This document shows, piece after piece, positions 9,767-19,368 of a DNA stretch of 64,000 nucleotides. Both the position numbers and the translations under genes were made by a program. Under the pieces are notes generated by a model that saw only the letters and a list, made by a program, of their open reading frames with translations, searched no databases and was not told the DNA's origin. The first letter of the stretch is position 1; the number at the start of each line of letters is the position of its first letter. The stretch is from Coriolopsis trogii (lineage: Eukaryota; Basidiomycota; Agaricomycetes; Polyporales; Polyporaceae): NCBI GenBank assembly GCA_020543525.1, contig JAHYIO010000004.1, positions 1,426,001 to 1,490,000 of the forward strand, given 5' to 3'.

Positions 9767-11156
9767 ATGAGCTCAAAGAGAGCCCGGTCTGACTCCATCC
9801 CTGCCAGAGATGCTCCTGCTAAGCGACCCCGGGAGAATTACATCGACTGGGGATCCACAAAGCAGCCAAGTGTTCTCCTTTGGGAGCTGATCACACAGCT
9901 GGAGAAAACAGAAAACTGCACAGTTATCTTTGGGAAGCGTAAGGGCGAGGTAAGTTCTCTAATCTCTATTGCTAGTCCTGTTATTGACTGATAGTATAGA
10001 AGAGCAATGGGGATACTAAGACCACGGCCCATCAACATATTGCTCAAGCCTTGTTCACTGATGTTGCCACTAGCAGCAAAGATCTTGTGACCCTTGGTAC
10101 CAAGATGAAGAACAAGATTGATAGGTAAAATATATACATATCTGCCTGCTTTGATTGCTAAGACCACTCTGTTCAGTATCAAGAAGATGTATGGCCAGAA
10201 AGTCAAACGCATCACCTGCACTGGTGGTGGTGTGCAACCTGAGGAAGATGCCAATGTCGATAGCTCATTGTTTGTGGTCAAGGTCAACACAGGCTCTGAT
10301 GACAAGCATGAGTACCTCAGATGCTATGTTGGTCCTGATGGTCCAGAGGATGATACCCTAGAGGCTTACAAGAATATCTGGAGTGTGTAATAGTCAATTT
10401 ATTCACAAAATTCTAAGTATTAATTTTCTGTACAGTTCAGCTGGAGGCCGAGTTTCCTCCCTTCCCTAGGCTGCATGCCTTGCTGTCTACCCGGCCTAAT
10501 GTGCATCCCCCTGCAGTCACAACTGGCACAGGACCTCAGGGACACAAGACTGTTCACTATCAGCCTCCTGATGGATCACAGGCTCCCCTTCCTTCACAGT
10601 CTTCCTCTCAGACTTCAGAGCCTACTACTACCCCTGTGTCCAAGGCTAGGGCTCAGCACACTCCTGCACATCTCTCATCAGAGAAGCTGGAGGCAATTCG
10701 CTCTAGAATGAAGCCTGTGTCACGCAGCAGTGGTATTGGTGAAGTTCTGAGAGATATCGGCCAGTATGTATCCTCTTCCCTTTGTGTAGCTAGTCTAAAA
10801 GCTGATTATTCTTGAGAAGGTCAGCCAAAGTAGCTGAGGACTCTAACCGCCGCTTGTCAATCAAGGACTTGCGGGAGGAGGTTGAGTCTTTGTGCCGTTA
10901 TCATCAGACCACAATGGCACAGCTCATGGAGGAGTTTAAGGCTGAACTGATTACCAAAGAGGAGTATCTTCAGCAGAAGGCTGACCAGGTTGCAGAGACT
11001 GAGCTATCTACTGCTCAACATACACAGGAAATTGAGAATCTTCAGAAGGGCAATGCTTCTCAATCTGTTGTAAATAACCAGGAGTCTTCACAGAACAAGC
11101 CTCCTTCTGGTACTGGATCTTCTCAAGATTGGGATGAGGATCAATATGACTACTAG
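9767..11156 (+). CDS. Harbinger ORF, Myb/SANT-like DNA-binding protein
   Basis: Five exons fit GT-AG rules and keep phase: 9767-9949, 10000-10124, 10177-10384, 10441-10763 and 10817-11156, giving 392 residues. The N-terminus carries a basic KRAR...KRPR stretch, then a Trp-containing helical region (ENYIDWGSTKQPSVLLWELI, then KMKNKID) compatible with a Myb/SANT-like fold. A Gln/Ser/Pro linker and a C-terminal coiled-coil region (REEVESLC... to an acidic DEDQYDY tail) follow. In Harbinger elements this partner is known to help bring the transposase to the nucleus and the termini; that role here is inferred from position. The ATG at 9767 is chosen because the basic N-terminus begins there. Confidence 0.75.
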
Positions 11157-11274
11157 ACTGTTATATTCTTAATATTCTTGGCTTGTCTTATAGTACACCA
11201 TGTAAAGTAATATCTAAAGTCATAATTGAGCTCTAGCCACTTGATCATCTCGTATATTACTTACAACCAAACTA

Positions 11275-12596
11275 CTGAATAAAACCCATCTTCTTGGCCA
11301 GATTAATCTCATCCACAAGTTTCTGACGACGAGCATTGGGATTGACCTCCTCTTCTTCATCCAAAGGTTCATCAGCTTGTCCTTGATCCTCCTCTTCTTC
11401 AGGCCTGCCATGAATTGAGTTGAAGTGAACACCAGCGACCCAACCTTCAATGTCGAGGATAGCATTGTGTATGATGATGCAGCAGGAGACCCAGCGGCAT
11501 GCCCTGGTATGGCTGGCATTGTTGTTGACTTGTATACGCAGGCCTCGTAAGGATTGCCACCGACCCTTCAGGGCACCCATACAATGCTCAGAGCGAACAT
11601 GAAGTCGAGAGACATACTTGTCAAAGAGAGCATTTTGAGGGCTGAGAGAGGCTGGTTGTTTATGAACAGGAATTGTCTGAGAGTTAACGGTATAGGCAGA
11701 GTCAGCCCATGCAAACTCTTTGCCTTTGAAGAACCAGTTTGGATGCTGTGCTGCAGCTGTGTGCTCAAATGCGGTAGAGTCGTGTGCTGAGCCAGTGTTC
11801 CCAACAGAGTAGTCCACAATCTGGAGGTTAGATGGGACATTTCCAATCTGTGAATTACTGTGAGTACTAGATATTGCCAAGACAGAGAGAGAGAATGTAC
11901 CTGAGCATTGAGTCCATAGTTACACTTCCGCGTATAGTATGCATCACCATCAAGTCCAGGCCGGGCATAGAAGACAATGATTGTACCATCATACATCACC
12001 CAGCCTTCCCGCCATGATGTCCCTGTAAATCCCAGATGCTCCTCAATCCACCGTTTCTCCATCTCCTTCTCTGCATCTGTTAGTGGGCGCACAAACATAT
12101 CATGAAGCGACATAATCACCTCCTGACAGCGGTCTGTATAAGCCTCAACAGACCTCTCCGAGCATCCAGCCCTGCGAGCAACATCTTGTACAGATGCACC
12201 ATTTCCATAGCGTCCCATGCGGTAAAGTGTCACAGCAAGCTGTACATGCACAGGAGCTTGCGGATGCTGAGACTTGTTTTGAAAGACAGAGTGATCTTCA
12301 ACAAGACCGACAAGGGTGTTGAAGACATGTGGTAAAATACGTAGCATGTTGACAAAGCAATGATGATGCTCAGGCTGTTGAGCATACTCCCATGCTAGGT
12401 TGATACCTCCATCCTTGGCAACAGGTGGGCGGGGGTTGAGATAGCGAGTAGTCAGGATAGTGTGGATGGCAGCACAGCCATTCTCAACACGTGACAGGAG
12501 TTCTGTGGCAGATTCAGGGGGAAGCAGGGATAGCTGAATAGCTGAGAGGCTTAGGTAAGCCTCAATGAGCTCTTCCCGGAGGGTCTGGGACGGCAT
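11275..12596 (-). CDS. Harbinger transposase (DDE_Tnp_4 type)
   Basis: Two exons on the minus strand, 12596-11901 and 11847-11275 (stop just before 11272), separated by a 53-bp intron with GTACAT donor, give about 423 residues. An N-terminal helix-turn-helix-like region (QDVARRAGCSERSVEAYTDR) precedes the DDE core: first Asp in VMYDGTII, second Asp in the NTGSAHDSTAF segment, and Glu in HVRSEHCMGALKGRW. The C-terminus is strongly acidic. Length and motif spacing match nuclease-like Harbinger transposases. It is convergent with the Myb-like ORF and both lie between near-identical terminal repeats, so it may be functional. Confidence 0.92.
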
Positions 12597-12720
12597 ATGG
12601 GCAAGAGAGGAGGAAGGAAAGCAAATTCATTTGCCAGCAAAGCAATATGTACAACGGGCAAGCAAAGGGCGCTCGAAACAGTGACATTATGTAAGTGGGC
12701 GCTGGCGCTAAGTGACATTT

Positions 12721-12774
12721 GGCAGTGCAGCGGAATCGGCAGCGGGTTTGGCAGCGGCAATTCTGAACGGCCCT
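12721..12774 (-). repeat. Harbinger right terminal inverted repeat
   Basis: Complement of 9567-9620. It is followed by ATT at 12775-12777, matching the left flank. Confidence 0.95.
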
Positions 12775-12846
12775 ATTGCGGCAGCACTAGTGCAACTACA
12801 TATAGTATATTCCTATTGAATCGAGTGTGTATTTAAGTTTGCGATC

Positions 12847-12970
12847 ATGCTACCGGCTGTGCTTTTAGGCACTCTCGCTGCAGCTGTCACATACGCACTA
12901 TGGATTTGTGTCGCTCGCAGTGTTTATACTTCACCGTTACTCCGTCTCCGGGGGCCCCTCAGATACGGAC
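12847..12970 (+). pseudogene. Cytochrome P450 5' end relic
   Basis: An ATG followed by a hydrophobic anchor (LLGTLAAAVTYALW) and VYTSPLLRLRGP resembles the start of the intact P450 at 19369 (anchor, then [12 protein letters not shown]). After about 40 codons similarity stops and no later P450 motif (I helix, ExxR, heme loop) is seen before 14 kb. It is best explained as the 5' remnant of a duplicated P450, lying directly right of the Harbinger insertion. Confidence 0.5.
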
Positions 12971-14053
12971 GGTGCTTCACCACTCGGGTTCAGACTCCGC
13001 CCACTCGTCAGCACAGCCACTATGCGCGGGCGGCTGTGTGCCTCTCAGCCGCACGCCGCACAAGGAAGTCGCGCACTCGACTCGCCTCTATACCTGTGCT
13101 TACTGACATCCCGTCCTTTGTGGAGCCGGCCTTGCGCGTGTTGGAAGAGTGGACTCCTGGGTGAGGACTGAGGCTTGATGGAAGTCGTGGTGCAGCTTCA
13201 TTGGACCCCGGCACGTATCCGGCCATGCCTGGCACTGGGACTGGCCAGCCAAGCTCTCTCTGACAACCAGTGGTACAGGCCATCCTGGTATGACCATCAC
13301 AACACACAACTTCTGAACGCACTCGGCGCCGGCGAGGAGTCAGTAGTAAGGACCGGTTTGAGCGCCATCATTGGGCCTCAGTTCAGCAAGTACGGAGCTG
13401 TCTGTTCAGTTCCTGTCATAGGTTCACTATCTTTCCCTTTCTACCACCCGGTACTCACCCTCAACTCTGTCACATAACGTGTGCTACTCATTTATGAGTC
13501 CAGCGCTCAGCCTAGAGATCCCACAACAGCCCAATCGTACCCCGGGCCGTGCGCCTTAGACGGTTCCGTACTGATCCCGTCGCCGACTCCGATTGACAGA
13601 GTCCAAGTTAGACTCTGTCAATCGGAGTCGGATGTTCACAGGAGACTGTGCAAGATAGGAGGAGGAGGCCTATATGAAAGGTGAGATGGGAATATTCTGG
13701 CGATGCAGTGCGCTTCTTGCTGTTTGACGGGACCCTGGACAAACTTAGAGCAGCCAGCATCGGGTGCCCATTGAATCGGGTCGCCGCGTCTGTAAGTTTG
13801 TCAGCTATCGGTCCATCAGTGTAGGTTACGAAGCGACTCTCAGACGATGAGACGTCAAGACCACCTAAGGTTCATCTGATCGCGCTTCAGGAGACAGTTG
13901 GGATCACATCTTGCCAACATGGGAGTCCATCTTCGTCTTCTCTATGTGGACACTGTTCGGACAAGATACACAGAGGTTTCCCATGTCCTCCAGGTTTGCG
14001 CTAAGGCTATATAGGAGAGCTTCTCCCTCGTCCTTCCTACTCCAAACTCTCCA
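12971..14053. other. Non-coding stretch with a strong hairpin
   Basis: No gene recognised. The frames at 13175-13477 and elsewhere lack motifs. A 21-bp perfect inverted repeat lies at 13583-13631. The last part is the likely promoter of the DUF6534 gene. Confidence 0.4.
13583..13631. repeat. Perfect 21-bp hairpin
   Basis: Arms 13583-13603 and 13611-13631 are exact complements, separated by a 7-base loop CAAGTTA. There is no T-run after it and no gene boundary adjacent. Confidence 0.85.
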
Positions 14054-16291
14054 ATGGCGACAGATATCATAATGAGCCAGGCTGCTGTGGCGTCTCCCTT
14101 GTCATCGCTCATCTCGCCTCTCATTCAAGGTCTGGGTTCGTGGACTATTGGGACGTTCATTGGTGCCATGTAAGTGCAGTAATTGTCTGTGAAATGAAGT
14201 CTTACGTTCTCCGTAGCCTCGAAGGGGCTTTACTCCAGCAAACTGTGCAGTACTTTCGGCTTTATTCCCAGGATCCGCTCTATCTCAAAGCATGGGTAGG
14301 AAGACATTGTATTTGTTGGTGTTAGATCTCGTTCACTGATCCGACCCCGCTTCCAGGTCATCATCGTAGTGTAAGCCTGAGGGTCGAGTCTCTCGACATA
14401 TCACTCACTACCGTCGTTCTGACCGCTATCGATGCCAGTGTCCTGCAGACCATTTCAACGGCGTTCACGATGCATACAAGGTACGAACATGCTTGAAAAA
14501 TCACTAGCTCAACGTTGACATCATGGTCATTGTGCAGCTATTTCTACACAATTCTCAACTACGGAAACCCTCTCGTCGTCTTGAAGGGCGCTGTAATGTG
14601 AGCATCTGCTAGTTTTTTTTTTACTCTGCTCTCAGCTCTGGGCTGACTCTGGCACACACAGTACGGCAAAGGTGAGCTCATAGCATGATGCAATGGTAAT
14701 CCCATTCTCAACTAGTCTATCGTTCTTCGGATTTATAGCTACAGCCTATCATCGGGGTAAGCCAACCAAAATGGTACTATGTCCTATGTCTTCTATGTCG
14801 CTCATATGGAGACCATAGCCCATCGGAGAGCTTCTCGTAGAGATGTAAGTAACCATTCTATTCATTCAGTCTCCGAAAGACGAAAAGCCATTACCAGGTT
14901 TTTCGTGCGTCGGGTCATTCTGGGTGAGGAGCAGTTCATAAATATCACCCGCCGTGTTTTGACCTCGTGTTGTAGTGGGACGGCAGTACCGGATATTCGC
15001 TGTGCTTCCGGTAAGTGCCAAGGACGTACTATTTTCTGTATTGTCCTCAAACCTTGCTATAGGTTCTGCTTATTCTCGCCTCCACCGGTAAGCAACAGGC
15101 TGTGTAAGCGGGTTAGCTATTCCACTAACTAACACAAATACGTCAGCATTCTACTTTGGCAAGTATCAATGAACCGTGCTGATGTGGGTAACGCGCGCGA
15201 CTAATACTTTGCAATACCATAGCCCTTTCAGCGCAAGCGTACGTATCGCTTCGGTTACAATTATAGATGTCAGCGACTGATGTACTTTTGCTGCAGCTTC
15301 ATGATCAACGATCTTGACAAGTCACTGAACTTCGGAGGCGTGAGTGAGCAGCTCAACTATGCAAAGCGCCATTGACCAGTCTCATACCTGCATAGTGGCT
15401 CGCAACGACAGGCTCATCCCTTATGCTTGCCGCTGATGTGCAGCTGACAACGGTCCTGATCTATGCATTGCATACGAGCCGAACAGGAATCACTCGGTAT
15501 GTCTAATCCTTTCGATTGCAATGCATTAGCTTATGTTCATGGTCAAACAAGCACAAACTCGATGATCGACATCCTCATCATGTACACGATCAGCTCAGGT
15601 ATTGGATTCGTTTGATCTAGAGCCAGAGAACGTGCCGCTGACATGACTCAGGGTTCCTCATTTGGTATGTCATAGTTCACAGCCTGCCGATCGCGACAAT
15701 AGCAGTAACGAAGCATCTTGAAGTCTGTTCAATATTTGTGCCATTGCCCTCGTGAGTCATCGTCTTGATGCCATGCGGCTCCCACAGCCTTTTCTTATCT
15801 CGAGTGCGCTCAGTCAGCAGCGCTGCCCACCAGTGTAATCTTCACCACTTTCTTGATTATTGGCCAACAAAGTAAGCCCTTCAATCCGTACACTCTTCCA
15901 CACCCCACTGATTCACGCATGTGTCAGTTTACAGTCTGTCATTCGTGACTGCGTGAGTACAGAAGAGTGCTCGCAACCGAATGTTCTCTCATAGTGGAGA
16001 CAGGCTCAACACAAGGCGATTCGTCGCTGAGCGTGGAGGCGCTGATAGCCTAGGAGTCAGCGAGATTAAGGCTAAGAGGAGGAGTCGGAAACAAGCATCG
16101 GGGACGGCTGTTGGCGAGGTTGAACTTGCTTCTGTGAGTGTCGCATTCCTCCCAGGCAGGATGAGAGTGCAATAACTGACAAACCTGTCGATTAGATGGC
16201 TTTCGCTGTCGGTCAGAGTGAGACACAGCTCGGCGGAGACTCAGAAGTGAAGGCTACCCAAACGTTCCCCGAAGGCTCTGGGTTCCGTTAG
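14054..16291 (+). CDS. DUF6534 multi-pass membrane protein, about 20 exons
   Basis: Roughly 20-22 short exons, many of 10-60 bp and each bounded by GT-AG, assemble a protein of about 350 residues with hydrophobic segments and hallmarks of the agaricomycete DUF6534 family. These are a first-helix region ending GTFIGAILEGALLQQTVQYF, YFYTILNYGNPL, GWLATTGSSLMLAADVQLT, YALHTSRTGITRTNSMIDIL, and a terminal IYSLSFVTAGDRLNTRRF. First exon 14054-14169; stop at 16289-16291. The family is abundant in mushrooms, is predicted to have about seven transmembrane helices, and has no established function. Its place beside the UbiA gene may be chance. Individual micro-exon borders are approximate. Confidence 0.8.
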
Positions 16292-17006
16292 GTGAACAAA
16301 TCTCGGTGAATCAACTCGCAGACAGAGCTTTCTTGCCTCACCCCGTGGTAGCTTCATGATGATCCAATCGCTCGTTTTCGTGCCTTTGTAAACTCGCTCT
16401 CTGGTCCTAGCTCCGCGCATCTATACGAATATTTATTCATGAACACGCCCCAATGGACATCGACACGACCATGTTCCGGTAGGCGTCCCTGACTGCGGGT
16501 CTGATATGCCGATGGAGTACCCTGTGGCAACAGAAGCGTATCGTATGATTGGGCGTATATCGTAAGGCCGACGGATGATAGCTGAGCAATCGGGACCCGA
16601 GGCTCTGCTCATAGATTCAAGACGTCATAAACGTTGTCCAAATATAGTCGCGGTCGCCGAATCTGAGATATCATAGCAAATGACCATGATGTATCAGCTA
16701 CCACAGAAAGGAAGGGTACCGTACTTCCGAGCACGCTCTGATGCTAGTGCAAGGGCCGGTTCCAAGTTTGGAAACAATACTTTCACAAGGTCGGGCATGA
16801 CGCTCGAGGAGGAAGCATGATATACGACGCCACAAAGTAGGCATCCATATCACAGTGGCGCCGCTGCCATTTGTATAACTGATTCCTGCCTTCACAGAAA
16901 CGGCTTCGTTTGACGTGTTCATGAGACAATCAGTACTGGTTGCAAAGCCTGATACAATATTAGATCACTCGAATACACGCGGGACCCAGTACTAGCACCC
17001 CTTCAA
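16292..17006. other. Intergenic between two convergent genes
   Basis: No coding signal seen. It lies between the 3' ends of the DUF6534 and UbiA genes. Confidence 0.5.
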
Positions 17007-18102
17007 TCAACCGTATATGGGAGAAATACGAGCCATAGCAAGCCAGATCTGCGCATATTCGCCGCAAGTCAGATCAAGGAAGAACCTGAAGATTGCTCGA
17101 GAGATAATGGTGGAACTCACGTTATACAGCAGATATGATGTCTTATCACACTGCGCCGAGCGCAGAAAATAGAACCGTGCTCCTACCAGGCCGCCCATCA
17201 CAAATAGCGTCCACCGGATGAAGTGGGGGAGATGTAGACTCATGCATAGCACAAGTGACCATGAAATCAAGCCTACTGGCATTGAGATGCGCCCAAGCCG
17301 GGGCATCACAATCGGGATTGTACGCCGCTTCTCCTCCCGGTCTCCGACCTCGTCTTGGAAGTCCTGGGCGTGTATCGTCGTCAGAACTATTCCGATGCTT
17401 GTGTAGTGCGCCACCAGAGCGGCTGTTGACATTCCAGACTCCGGGGCTGAAGCAGAAACACAAGGCCACTGCTCAGCAGATGAGAGATGTGCTGAACGGC
17501 GCGGCCTACCTTCTTGGGCTATACTCGTTGCTCCGGCATCAAAGACGGCGTATCCAATCGCATTCAGCACGTTCCGTGTGAACCAGTGCGAGTCCAATTT
17601 CATTTCGTTGTGGAGGAGAATGCCTATGGCAAGGACAACCCCAATGGAACACACTCCGTCGGCGATAGAAAGAAGCAAGCACAGTGGCAGGAGAAACCAT
17701 CGAAGCATGACCGCGTGCTGCACAGCGAGCCGCCCAGCAGGCAGTGGCCTCCAGGGTTTGTTGCGAGCATCCTCCAGGGGTGACAGGGTTTGATTTGAGA
17801 CGCAGAACTGTAGAAGATGCGCCCATGTCCAGAAGAACGCGCGCAGGAAGGAGGTCGGAGACATGCACGATACGGTGCACCATGCGAAAAGGGTCTACAC
17901 CGAATTGTGTTCAGCAACTATCCCACAATATCCACCTGCGGACGGGTCGTAGCGCACTCACGATCGGAAACAGGATGGTCTTCATGTCAGATCTCGTGAA
18001 CAGGTACAGCGTGTATGCGTGATAGCGGACCGCATGGGAGAACGCGTGAAGGCTGGGCTCAGGGCTGGGATCGTGCTTCATGTGTGCCAGTAGCGGATGC
18101 AT
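17007..18102 (-). CDS. UbiA-superfamily membrane prenyltransferase or terpene cyclase
   Basis: Four exons on the minus strand, 18102-17962, 17894-17510, 17446-17121 and 17048-17007, give 297 residues with several transmembrane helices. The first Asp-rich site is NQTLSPLED (N81, E88, D89) followed by NKPWRPLPAGR. The second is DFQDEVGD (D204, D207, D211). The family binds allylic diphosphates through Mg2+ at these two sites. The first motif differs from the NDxxDxxxD form typical of COQ2, and instead resembles the NQxxx(x)ED...NKPWRP branch of fungal UbiA proteins, which includes aromatic prenyltransferase-like and membrane terpene cyclase members. Substrate cannot be read from sequence. The start ATG precedes the conserved TLYLFTRSDMKT segment. 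Confidence 0.88.
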
Positions 18103-18600
18103 GCGGCGGCTAGTTCGGGAGTGGGGTGCTTCGGGTGATGCTGCTTTTCTAACGTTGTCAACTCTTATTTATGTCCACGGCTTGCGGCTTACGGGATCAG
18201 TCCCATTGGTGCACTCATCCGACGCCGACAGGCGAGTTAACTGAGGTGATAAGCGTTGAGATTCTACTAGGAGCACCAGAACATGTACATCCGTTGACCT
18301 GCACCAAGACCAAAACCGTCATAGACATGTCCAAACATGAGTATTGAGCTACAACAGCAGCGGCAGCAGGAGCCCCCTCTGGTGGCCTGCGGGTCGAGCC
18401 CAGTTCTGTAGTCACCCGCGGAGGCGTCATGGGATGCTGCGGTCGACCCTGCAAGGCTCAGTGTCATCTGTGCCAGGTCCTCAACGGCGCTCCGAGGGCG
18501 GTAGGAGAGAAGGCGAGAGAGATGCCGCCGAGAATGCAGACGCGCAGCGTGTGTAGGTCATCCGACAGAAGCACATGGGCCATCTTCACCAATGCTCGGG
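18103..18600. other. Upstream region of the UbiA gene
   Basis: Presumed promoter of the minus-strand UbiA gene. No supported coding sequence. Confidence 0.4.
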
Positions 18601-18602
18601 TC

Positions 18603-18885
18603 CATGATAGAATGGGTGAGCATGTGCATGAACTCCGAGACAGGGTGGGACGTACGCGGGACTGACTTTGAGCGGCAATGCTCCCTGAGGCCTAAGGCTC
18701 GTGTCTCCATCGTGATGGTGATAGCTTTGTTAGCGCGAATGGGCGCGCATGTCTGGCTTGAGCAAAGATTTCAATCAGGCAAGTCGAAGATGGAAGCGAT
18801 AGGTACGAGGGCGCCACAATTGTCACCCACCGACATCTTCGCGGGGCCAGGTGGACTTTGAGGGACAACGTGAGGGAATTTACAA
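18603..18885 (-). repeat. Inverted copy of the MFS upstream region
   Basis: Read on the minus strand this segment matches about 250 bp immediately upstream of the MFS start codon at 32391, including a 25-base identical block (18772-18796 versus 32229-32253), the TGGGACGTAC word and a CTATCATGG context at the start codon. Similarity stops at the ATG. It looks like a duplicated promoter and 5' leader. Confidence 0.75.
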
Positions 18886-19169
18886 GCCGGTGGTACACAG
18901 AGCAAGTACCTGCGGAGACACACCTCATGCTTCATGACAGAGAATTCCCGACAACCATCGGGAGAACCCTCGTACTAATCGGCTACGGCCCACTCGGGAA
19001 GACCTGCAAATACTTGGTACGGCGGTGTCCAGGGTTCTGCTTGCGAGAAATGAGGCCTGGGGACGTCGACGGGAAGACGTAAGGATGGACATAGTTCGGC
19101 GCAGACGAGATCCTTGACTAGGAAATGGAGATATAGAAATACTTGGACCTGGATGGACTCCGAGTTACG

Positions 19170-19197
19170 ATCACTGTCACTGTCACTGTCACTGTCA
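19170..19197 (+). repeat. Short tandem repeat (TCACTG)n
   Basis: Four consecutive hexamer units lie about 170 bp upstream of the P450 start at 19369. Confidence 0.8.
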
Positions 19198-19368
19198 GCC
19201 CGGAGACGGCCCGGCCCGTCAACACCGATCCTCGAACCCTGGCCAGTGGCTTCACTCGCTCGTCTCCCGCAGTCGTCCCCGGCCTCACCTCCACCCCCCA
19301 GATTCCCCCCACCAACGATACCTCACTCCTCCGCATTTACTTCCCCTGTGTCGCTGTCCGTCTGGAGC

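Larger units (their letters stand above)
9567..12774. mobile_element. PIF/Harbinger DNA transposon, apparently intact
   Basis: Terminal inverted repeats at 9567-9620 and 12721-12774 match at 53 of 54 positions. The trinucleotide ATT flanks both ends (9564-9566 and 12775-12777), the 3-bp duplication size expected of this superfamily. Inside lie two convergent genes, a Myb/SANT-like ORF on plus and a DDE transposase on minus, which is the standard Harbinger gene pair. Near-perfect repeats and open spliced frames suggest recent insertion and possible activity. Confidence 0.93.

Noticed and set aside
17007..18102. Calling the UbiA gene COQ2
   Set aside because: The first Asp motif lacks the ND..D...D form and the gene lies in a metabolite locus.
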